DNA of 31,474 nt from B1 sp964355075 (lineage in GTDB: Bacteria; Bacteroidota; Bacteroidia; UKL13-3): contig CAYHCF010000041.1 of the NCBI GenBank assembly GCA_964355075.1, positions 1 to 31,474 on the forward strand, written 5' to 3'. The notes under the pieces were generated by a model. That model worked only from the letters and a program-made list of their open reading frames with translations, searched no databases and was not told the DNA's origin. Position numbers and translations under genes: made by a program. The first letter of the stretch is position 1, and every line of letters starts with the position of its first letter. Positions 6,205-13,454 of this stretch are shown piece after piece.

Positions 6205-7029
6205 TTGGTGAAGCACATTATTTTCCATGGTAAATTAGCAATTTTGGTCGGTTTCATTCTTCTGAATGTAAAGGAGATATGCGCTCAGAAAAAAGATTCT
6301 ATGGTATATGACGGGATATCAATGGTAGCTTATTCCAAAATTCCGGTGGACCTTATTTTATTTGATCTCAATGAAGATATCGGCACTCAATTATTACCGC
6401 TTGACTCCCTGCTTGAATATGCGGTGAGGTATTCGCCAACATTAAAATTTGAGGATGCGCAAATCAAAAAGGCTAAAGAGAATTTACAATATACCCGATA
6501 TCTTTTTCTGAATGGGTTTTCGGGATTTTTTAATTATTCCTATGGCGATCAAACTACTTTAAACACGGTAAATGCCGATGGATCGGTTTTAAATAATAGT
6601 CTTGGTTTGGGTTATCGTGTTGGAGCCAATGTAATTGTTCCATTAACAGAGGTTTTTGCCCGTCCGGCACGATTACGTACCTTAAAGGCAGAACATGAGA
6701 TGACCAAATACAAGAGAATGGATGCTGAAATTGAAGTAAGAAGGAAAATCATCGTGGATTATTTCAATTTAATAGCGGCGCAAAAAATGCTTAATGTGCG
6801 GGTACAGGATGCAGAAAGTGCCAGACTAACAGTAGAAATATCGAATGTAGAAATGCGTAAAGGTAAAATTCACCCGATGGAATTATCGCGACTTAAAAAT
6901 GTTTTGGCAATTGCCGAATCAAATTTAGAGTTATCGAAAAGAGATTTTATGGTAGCCTATTACCAATTAGAAACCTTAATGGGAACGAAATTACATAACC
7001 TGAAAAGAGCTCGTAAAATTAAAAAATGA
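6205..7029 (+). CDS. Short TolC-family outer membrane protein
   Basis: The 274-residue protein has a signal peptide (about 1-27, cut after ICA). An outer membrane efflux protein pattern follows: LDSLLEYAVRYSPTLKFEDAQ (about 68-88), a beta segment near FSGFFNYSYGDQ, a long helical region with VDYFNLIAAQKML, and a second helix ending YYQLETLMG. Usual TolC proteins have two such repeats in 420-490 residues; only one is present here, so it may form a reduced or multimeric channel. The start is TTG 6205 or GTG 6208; no ATG gives a signal peptide. The stop overlaps the start of the next gene (ATGA), which places it in a polysaccharide/export operon. Confidence 0.72.
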   Translation: MVKHIIFHGKLAILVGFILLNVKEICAQKKDSMVYDGISMVAYSKIPVDLILFDLNEDIGTQLLPLDSLLEYAVRYSPTLKFEDAQIKKAKENLQYTRYLFLNGFSGFFNYSYGDQTTLNTVNADGSVLNNSLGLGYRVGANVIVPLTEVFARPARLRTLKAEHEMTKYKRMDAEIEVRRKIIVDYFNLIAAQKMLNVRVQDAESARLTVEISNVEMRKGKIHPMELSRLKNVLAIAESNLELSKRDFMVAYYQLETLMGTKLHNLKRARKIKK

Positions 7030-9236
7030 CGTTAATATTTTTTTTTAGAATCCTATACAAAAAATTAAAATGGCTTGTCATTTTTCCATCTTTGCTGGCC
7101 GGCGCGGTAATATACTTTACGAGAACGATGCCCAAGGAATTTCAGAGCTCAGCAACCATTTATACAGGACTGGCATCCGGCTATAGCATTACTGATGAAG
7201 GAAATGAGAAGATAGATTACTTTAAAGTAAATAATGCTTTTGATAATTTAATTACAACGGTTAAAGCACGTGAAACGATTGAAGAAGTTGCCATAAAATT
7301 ATTAGCTCAGCATTTATTGTTGAAAGAACCGGATGTAAATATATTGGATACCAAAGGGTTTGAATTGTTGCACAAATTGCTGAGTGACGAACGAATAGCT
7401 CAGTTAATCGTTCCCGGAAAATTTGATCAAACAGTTGAAAAATTATACAAGATAAAAGACAGCAGTAACAAAAATACCGTGCAGGATTTGTTGTCGTCTA
7501 CTTTGAGTCCATATTCCTCTTCAAAAATATCTGCGAGCGTTCTGGTGGTTCGGAAATCAACCAGTGATATGCTTGAGATCAGTTATAAAACCGACGATGC
7601 AGGGGTATGTGTGAATACACTGAAATTTTTGATCGAGGCATTCTCGTTACGCTACAAAGGAATTAAAGGTTCTGAAACCATGAATGTGGTCAAGTATTTT
7701 GAAGATCAGTTGAAAACCGCTTTCAATTCATTACAGGGTTCAGAAAATAAGTTAAGGGATTTTGGGGTTGACAATAAAATAATCAATTATTACGAGCAGG
7801 CAAAATTTGTTGCCGAGTCGAAGGAGGATTTATCAACGGATTACTATAAGGAAAAGATGGCCTTTGAGGCAGCGCAAACTGCCATTAAGCGCATCGAGGA
7901 AAAAATGAACAGCTATTCCGATTTCGTTTCTGCAAATGAAGATTTAGTGAAATTGAGAACCAATCTGGCAAGCATAAACTATAAAATTGCCAATGCTCAA
8001 ATTTATAAATACGGAGCTGACAAGATAAGTGAAATGCAGGATCAGGCTGATAAAACCAAGTTGCAGTTACAGGAAAAGGCCAGAGAATATTATGATTTTA
8101 ATAATTCAATTGAATGGGTTCCTCAAAATTCTTTGTTGAATGAATGGCTTACCAAAGTAGTTGAACTCGAAGAATCGAAAGGAAGATTGATGGTTTATGA
8201 CGAACGTCTTCGTCAGTATGATGGAATTTACAAAGAATTTGCTCCTCTGGGATCTACCATAAATCGTCTTGAGCGCGAAGTTGGCGTGCAGGAAAAACAA
8301 TATTTATCGGTTTTACATGGTTTGAACCTGGCTAAACTTCGTCAGCAAAGTCTGGAGATGAGCAATTCGTTAAAAGTGGTGGATAATCCGTTTTTCCCCT
8401 TACAGCCCTTACCCTCAAAACGTGGCCTGCTGATCATGTTATCTTTTTTGGCGGGCTTTATTTTGTTATTAGCCTACTATTTAGGCCTGGCATTATTAAA
8501 TAAAACCATTCAATCTCCCGAAAAAGTGGAGAAAATTATTGGGTTACCCTTGCTGAGTGCTTTACCCGAACATAAGCATTTTGATCAAAAGGACATCAGA
8601 ATTGATGAAATCCAATCCAGTTTAATGCAGCAGATTATCAATACGGTTTTTATTGATCTAAAGAAAATAGAACCCGATGCTAAGAGTTATACCATCATTA
8701 TTTTTAGTACAAAAGGTGCTGAAGGGAAATCATTCTTTGCTGAGAATCTGGTGAACAAATTAAGTCATATCAGAAATAAGGTACTCTATCTATATCCTGA
8801 ATCCAGCGGTGAGCACGGCCATCATCTCGAAAAGGACAATCCAAAACTTCTTACTTATTCCTATGCTGTGAATGATGGTATTATTGATTATAATAATATC
8901 ATTGATTTTATTCAGAAAAATGAAAATCAATCACCCGATTTGAAGGAAGTATCATACAATGTGCTGGAAATACCCAGGCTAAATAAATTCCCCATACCGG
9001 CAAATCTCGTTGAGAAGGCTCATTATTCGATTATGGTGGTTCATGCAGCGAAATCCTGGACCAGTGCAGATCAGTTTTTATTGAAAACTTATTTGAAAAT
9101 TTCGGCTGGAAAAATAAGTGTATTGTTAAACCATGTCGCGCCTGATTCATTGGAATCTATTTATGGAGAAATACCTAAAAAACGTTCTATTTTCAGAAAA
9201 AAAATGAAAACTGCATTGGGAGGTGAAAAATACTAA
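7026..9236 (+). CDS. Wzc-like polysaccharide chain-length protein with degenerate tyrosine-kinase domain
   Basis: The 736-residue inner membrane protein has TM1 at about 14-32, a long periplasmic coiled-coil region (about 220-450), a PLQPLPSKRG proline segment and TM2 at about 467-490, as in Wzz/Wzc co-polymerases. The cytosolic part resembles a BY-kinase ATPase: Walker A STKGAEGKS (561-569). The Walker A' Asp motif is missing (VLYLYPESS in its place), Walker B is weak (YSIMVVHAA), and only a single terminal Tyr replaces the usual Tyr cluster. It may bind ATP without autophosphorylating, or signal differently. It overlaps the TolC-like gene by 4 bases and precedes an O-antigen ligase. Confidence 0.8.
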   Translation: MTLIFFFRILYKKLKWLVIFPSLLAGAVIYFTRTMPKEFQSSATIYTGLASGYSITDEGNEKIDYFKVNNAFDNLITTVKARETIEEVAIKLLAQHLLLKEPDVNILDTKGFELLHKLLSDERIAQLIVPGKFDQTVEKLYKIKDSSNKNTVQDLLSSTLSPYSSSKISASVLVVRKSTSDMLEISYKTDDAGVCVNTLKFLIEAFSLRYKGIKGSETMNVVKYFEDQLKTAFNSLQGSENKLRDFGVDNKIINYYEQAKFVAESKEDLSTDYYKEKMAFEAAQTAIKRIEEKMNSYSDFVSANEDLVKLRTNLASINYKIANAQIYKYGADKISEMQDQADKTKLQLQEKAREYYDFNNSIEWVPQNSLLNEWLTKVVELEESKGRLMVYDERLRQYDGIYKEFAPLGSTINRLEREVGVQEKQYLSVLHGLNLAKLRQQSLEMSNSLKVVDNPFFPLQPLPSKRGLLIMLSFLAGFILLLAYYLGLALLNKTIQSPEKVEKIIGLPLLSALPEHKHFDQKDIRIDEIQSSLMQQIINTVFIDLKKIEPDAKSYTIIIFSTKGAEGKSFFAENLVNKLSHIRNKVLYLYPESSGEHGHHLEKDNPKLLTYSYAVNDGIIDYNNIIDFIQKNENQSPDLKEVSYNVLEIPRLNKFPIPANLVEKAHYSIMVVHAAKSWTSADQFLLKTYLKISAGKISVLLNHVAPDSLESIYGEIPKKRSIFRKKMKTALGGEKY

Positions 9237-9281
9237 TTTTTATTTGCTTCAATCTTGTTTGAGTTAAGTTTACATAAAATA

Positions 9282-10763
9282 ATGCGCGACGGAATAGCTT
9301 TTATCGGCTTTTTGCTGATTGCTGTTGTTTTGGGTTATACCATCGGGATTGGCCAGATAGTAGCTGCAGGATTCTATGTAGCCCTGCCTTTTATTTTGGG
9401 ATATTTATTTCTCATATTTAAAGACCCTAAAATAGGTTTGATCTCCTGTTTTCATTTTAGTTTTATGGCAAACGGCATTGGCAGATTTATTCCGGGGGAC
9501 TTGCCCTGGGGATTGTTTACGGACGCCATATTATTACTAACCGTCATCGCAACCATATTAAAAGTAAGTAAAGAAGACGCAAAAAGAATTAACAATCCCC
9601 TTTTTTATATCATGTTGGTTTGGTTTCTGTACACCATGATACAAGTGGTAAATCCGGAGGCGAAGAGTAAAGAAGCCTGGTTTTATGCCGTTCGGGGGGT
9701 TTCTTTGTATATGATACAAATGATTCCGCTTATACTCATCCTGATGAATAAACGAGCGGATTTGGACCACATGATAAAAATCTGGTTTATGTGGTCTTTG
9801 CTATCGGCATTCTATGGATTTAAAATGGATCTTTTTGGGGTAACGGAAGGAGAACAAAAATGGTTGGATGAAGGAGGAAAGATTACGCATGTATTGTTTG
9901 GTCGTTTACGCATATTTTCATTTTACAGTGATGCTGGTCAGTTTGGGGCTGCCATGGCGCATACTACTTTAAGTGCGTTTTTGCTTGCCATCGGACCTTT
10001 TCCGAAAAGAGAGAAATATTTTTATTGGTTTGTGGCTGCTGTTTGTTTCTGGGGTTATGCCTTATCGGGTAGTCGTGGGCCTTTGTTTGTGATTGCTGCG
10101 GGAGCACTCTTATATCTTTTCCTGATTGGAAATTTTAGAATATTAATTGTAGGCGCACTTATTGGAGGTCTGCTTTTTAGTGTATTAAAATATACCTATA
10201 TAGGGGATAGTAATTTTCAGATTCACCGAATGCGAACCGGTCTTGATCCAAATGATGCCTCTTTGCAGGTGCGCATTGACAATCAGAAAAAGCTTGGCAT
10301 ATACCTAGCCACAAGGCCTTTAGGGGGTGGAATTGGTTCGGGTGGAAGTTGGGGTGCCCGTTTTTCTCCCGGCTCATTTTTATCGGAAGTGGCCTTGGAC
10401 AGCTGGTATGTAAAAATTTGGGTTGAAACAGGAATTGTGGGTTTGATTCTTCATATTATTACATTAGTTCTGGTATTAATATTTGCCTGTATTAAAGTTT
10501 TCCAACTGAGAGATCCGATACTCAGGCAAAAAATGATTTCAATTACTTGCGGATATTTTGGAATTGCGGTAGCCAGTTATGGAAACCAGATTTTAGGTCA
10601 GATGCCAACCGGTTCAGTTATTTATTTTTCGATGGTTTATATGTTTATTTGCAGCGGATGGGATACTGAAATTGAAAAGAAAATTGAGCCTGTTGCCATT
10701 CAGGCAGTGGAGCCGGAACAATCCTATGAAGCACCCGGAAGGGTTAAAGTGAGGATTAGTTGA
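9282..10763 (+). CDS. O-antigen ligase/polymerase (Wzy_C family) membrane protein
   Basis: The protein is about 493 residues from ATG 9282; an in-frame TTG at 9255 would add nine. It is polytopic, with about 10-12 hydrophobic segments. A large external loop (about residues 315-380) carries RIDNQKKLGIYLATRPLGGG and GSGGSWGARFSPG, then DSWYVKIWVETGIVGL, the pattern of Wzy/WaaL-type enzymes that join undecaprenyl-linked glycans or transfer them to a lipid acceptor. It is last in the operon with the TolC-like and Wzc-like genes, after a 45-base gap. Ligase and polymerase activity cannot be told apart from sequence. No glycosyltransferase is adjacent, so the sugars must be made elsewhere. Confidence 0.78.
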   Translation: MRDGIAFIGFLLIAVVLGYTIGIGQIVAAGFYVALPFILGYLFLIFKDPKIGLISCFHFSFMANGIGRFIPGDLPWGLFTDAILLLTVIATILKVSKEDAKRINNPLFYIMLVWFLYTMIQVVNPEAKSKEAWFYAVRGVSLYMIQMIPLILILMNKRADLDHMIKIWFMWSLLSAFYGFKMDLFGVTEGEQKWLDEGGKITHVLFGRLRIFSFYSDAGQFGAAMAHTTLSAFLLAIGPFPKREKYFYWFVAAVCFWGYALSGSRGPLFVIAAGALLYLFLIGNFRILIVGALIGGLLFSVLKYTYIGDSNFQIHRMRTGLDPNDASLQVRIDNQKKLGIYLATRPLGGGIGSGGSWGARFSPGSFLSEVALDSWYVKIWVETGIVGLILHIITLVLVLIFACIKVFQLRDPILRQKMISITCGYFGIAVASYGNQILGQMPTGSVIYFSMVYMFICSGWDTEIEKKIEPVAIQAVEPEQSYEAPGRVKVRIS

Positions 10764-10768
10764 TCAAA

Positions 10769-11197
10769 CTATTTTGGCATTTCAACAGGCAATCCTTCAT
10801 TTTTCCATTTGGTAATGCCCCCATCCAGATCAATTACTTTGGCGAATCCCTTCTTTTGCATCATTTCAACAGCTTCCCCACTACGACCACCGGCGGCACA
10901 GTAAACATAATAGGTTTTGCTTTTATCTAATTTATCCATTTCTGACTCAAAATCATCCCTGAAAATATCAAGGGAGACTGCATTTTTTATGATCCCTTTT
11001 TTCAACTCATTGGGTGTACGAACATCTATTAAAATTCCGGGTTCAGCTTGCAAACGTTCATTGAATTGGGCAGGTTTTAACAACTCGTAAGTGTTTTGGG
11101 CCGGGCTAGTTGAACCGGGTTTAGCAGGTTTTTGCGAGCAAGCTCCCAATGATATCAGGCAACACGAAAGAATCAGTAATAATTTTGAGTTTCTCAT
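10769..11197 (-). CDS. Rhodanese-like lipoprotein
   Basis: The 142-residue protein has a lipoprotein signal peptide (SLGAC, lipidated Cys20), a short proline/serine linker, then a single rhodanese domain (about 36-139). Landmarks are ILIDVRTPNE, the active-site loop YCAAGGRSG with Cys100, and DLDGGITKWKNEGLPVE at the end. Single-domain rhodaneses carry sulfur as a persulfide on this cysteine; the physiological acceptor is unknown. It should be anchored in the periplasm-facing or outer membrane leaflet. It is transcribed toward the O-antigen ligase gene and diverges from the metallo-hydrolase gene. Confidence 0.87.
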   Translation of the reverse strand: MRNSKLLLILSCCLISLGACSQKPAKPGSTSPAQNTYELLKPAQFNERLQAEPGILIDVRTPNELKKGIIKNAVSLDIFRDDFESEMDKLDKSKTYYVYCAAGGRSGEAVEMMQKKGFAKVIDLDGGITKWKNEGLPVEMPK

Positions 11198-11219
11198 AAT
11201 TTCATTTTTTTTAACTGCG

Positions 11220-11250
11220 CAAAGTTAATAATTTGTGCCTCCAAATGAAA
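11220..11250 (-). promoter_or_regulatory. Candidate promoter of the rhodanese lipoprotein gene
   Basis: On the minus strand TTTC (11247-11250), 19 bases, then TAACTTTG (11220-11227) fit the Bacteroidota TTTG-N19-TAnnTTTG pattern with one mismatch at -33. The start codon is 23 bases downstream. The -33 box overlaps the start of the divergent hydrolase gene. Confidence 0.45.
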
Positions 11251-12006
11251 GTCACATTTTTAGGTACAGGAACCTCACAAGGCGTACCCGTTGTTGCCTG
11301 CGATTGCAAAGTTTGTCGATCTGCCGAAAGTAAGGATAAAAGATTGCGTTCAAGCATTCTGGTGGAAAATAATGGAAAGATCCTTGTGGTAGATACCGGT
11401 CCGGATTTTCGCGCTCAAATGTTACGGGCAGACGTGAATCAGCTGGATGCAATTTTGTTTACTCATGCGCATCGTGATCACCTGGCGGGATTGGATGATA
11501 TAAGGGGATTCAATTACAAAATGCATAAAGAGATCGATGTGTATTGTGAAAAAAGAGTAGATGCGGCTATCCGGAAAGAATTTTATTATGCATTTGAAGA
11601 ACCTAAATATCCGGGGGTTCCGGAAATGAATTTGCACCATATTGGTCTGGAGCCGTTTGATTTATTCGGGATTCATATTCAACCCATTCAGGTCTTTCAC
11701 CATCGCTTGCCGGTATTGGGTTTTCGGTTCAATAATTTTGTTTATATCACCGATGCCAATCGAATTGAACCCAAAGAAATCGAAAAAATAAAAGGATGTG
11801 AAATTTTGGTATTAAATACCTTGAGAAAAGAAACGCATATCTCGCATTTTACCCTGGATGAAGCCATTGAACTGGCTCAGCAAATAAATCCAAAACAAAC
11901 TTACTTTACACATATCAGCCATCAACTCGGATTGCACGTGGAGGTCAATAAAGAACTTCCTGCGAATATTTTTCTGGGCTACGATGGTTTAGAACTGATT
12001 CTGTAA
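11245..12006 (+). CDS. Metallo-beta-lactamase-fold hydrolase (COG1235, PhnP-like)
   Basis: The 253-residue protein starts with MKVTFLGTGTSQG, typical of this family; this favours ATG 11245 over an upstream TTG at 11233. A CDCKVC cluster (Cys19, 21, 24) suits the structural zinc found in PhnP-type members. The metal site shows THAHRDH (His74, His76, Asp78, His79), a central ITDAN with the bridging Asp, and a late THISHQLG. The family hydrolyses cyclic phosphodiesters or related phosphates; the true substrate is not shown. The next gene begins on the last base of its stop codon, so the two are co-transcribed. Confidence 0.83.
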   Translation: MKVTFLGTGTSQGVPVVACDCKVCRSAESKDKRLRSSILVENNGKILVVDTGPDFRAQMLRADVNQLDAILFTHAHRDHLAGLDDIRGFNYKMHKEIDVYCEKRVDAAIRKEFYYAFEEPKYPGVPEMNLHHIGLEPFDLFGIHIQPIQVFHHRLPVLGFRFNNFVYITDANRIEPKEIEKIKGCEILVLNTLRKETHISHFTLDEAIELAQQINPKQTYFTHISHQLGLHVEVNKELPANIFLGYDGLELIL

Positions 12007-13454
12007 TGCAATCCTTACATCAACATATTTCGCTGATGCCACCCCTGGCATTTGAACTCAATCAATTCCTTTCCGGATTTACTTTAACAGAGGCATTTTC
12101 ACAAAATAACGAGCTTGCTACACTTGTTTTTTGCAAGGATAATGAGTATCTATCCGTTCAGTTTAATACGGAAGCTAAAACCGGATTGTTGTTTTGTTAT
12201 GAGCAAAAAATAGAACGGTCGGGTTCAGTATATCCCTTATTTAAACAACTACTGCATCTGAAAGTATTGTGTGTTTACGCTCATGCCGGAAATCGTTCTT
12301 TTGCCTTTGATTTTGAAAATGGATTACAATTGGTATTTAAATTATATGGCCCTTTAAGCAATATCATTCTGTTTGAGGAAGGAAAAGTTGTTGGTTTATT
12401 CCGTAAGGCAATTGAGAATGACTGGCTACTTCAAAAAGATAGTTTCAGCTCAAAAAGAGAAGATGTTGTTTTGGATGTAAATCCAACCTGTTATTATATT
12501 TATGCGAATGAAACTGAAGGTAAGCGGACTATTCTGTTAAAGTTTGAACCCTGTGAATTTGATCTGCTTTATAATACGAATTCTATTTTAGAAGCACTTA
12601 CCCGGTTCAGCCGGATCTTTTTAACCGAATATTTATTCAGGATTAAAAAGGATGCAATAATTAAAAAAATCCAGCTTGCCCTGAAAAGACAACAAGGCTT
12701 ATTACAGGGCGCTAAAACCAAACTTCATCATCTCAAAACACAAATACCACCCGATGAAATTGCAAATATTCTCATGGCGAATTTACAGGTTGTAAAAAAG
12801 GGAGAAACCGCTGTTACCTTATTTGATTTTTACCGGGAACAAAATATAGAAATCAAACTAAAAAAGGCCTGGTCACCGCAGGAAAATGCTGAGCAATATT
12901 ATAAGAAGTCAAAAAACATTAAAAAAGATTGGGCTCAGGCCGAAGAACAAATTGAAAAATCAGGTTTGTTGATTGCCCAATTAGAAATTGAACTCGAAAA
13001 AGCCAATATAATTACCTCTTTAAAGGAAATAAAGGAAGAAATTAGCCAGCAGGACACGAAGCAGCCAAAAGTGAATTTAGGAGCTGATTTTAAAAAATTT
13101 GAATGTGAGGGATATTTAATTTTTGTTGGAAAGAATTCAATCAACAATGATCAGCTTACGTTAAAGTTTGCTCACAAAGATGATTTGTGGTTACATGCAA
13201 AAGGGGTGAGCGGAAGCCATGTAATTATCAAACATAAGAATAAAACGGGTGCTTTTCCTAAGCAGGTTATTACCTATGCAGCCCATCTTGCGGCCTACTA
13301 TTCAAAGGCAAAAAGCAGTAGTCTGGTACCGGTAATTTACACCTTTAAAAAGTTTGTTCGCAAGCCCAAAGGCGCCCATGCCGGTGCTGTAAAAGTTGAA
13401 AAAGAAGAATTGATACTGGTTGAACCGATTCTTCCCAAACCCCTTTCCCATTAA
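12006..13454 (+). CDS. NFACT-family protein, RqcH-like ribosome quality-control factor
   Basis: The 482-residue protein has the Rqc2/RqcH layout: an N-terminal NFACT-N region (about 1-180, with LQLVFKLYGPLSNIILFEEG), a helical coiled-coil middle (about 210-340, with PPDEIANILMANLQVVKKG) and a C-terminal NFACT-R domain (about 360-475: GYLIFVGKNSINNDQL, DDLWLHAKGVSGSHV, ITYAAHLAAYYSKAK). Firmicute RqcH binds obstructed 50S subunits and directs alanine-tail synthesis on stalled chains. This copy is shorter than the roughly 570 residues of that enzyme. It overlaps the hydrolase gene by one base. Its stop codon overlaps the stop of convergent leuS. Confidence 0.85.
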   Translation: MQSLHQHISLMPPLAFELNQFLSGFTLTEAFSQNNELATLVFCKDNEYLSVQFNTEAKTGLLFCYEQKIERSGSVYPLFKQLLHLKVLCVYAHAGNRSFAFDFENGLQLVFKLYGPLSNIILFEEGKVVGLFRKAIENDWLLQKDSFSSKREDVVLDVNPTCYYIYANETEGKRTILLKFEPCEFDLLYNTNSILEALTRFSRIFLTEYLFRIKKDAIIKKIQLALKRQQGLLQGAKTKLHHLKTQIPPDEIANILMANLQVVKKGETAVTLFDFYREQNIEIKLKKAWSPQENAEQYYKKSKNIKKDWAQAEEQIEKSGLLIAQLEIELEKANIITSLKEIKEEISQQDTKQPKVNLGADFKKFECEGYLIFVGKNSINNDQLTLKFAHKDDLWLHAKGVSGSHVIIKHKNKTGAFPKQVITYAAHLAAYYSKAKSSSLVPVIYTFKKFVRKPKGAHAGAVKVEKEELILVEPILPKPLSH

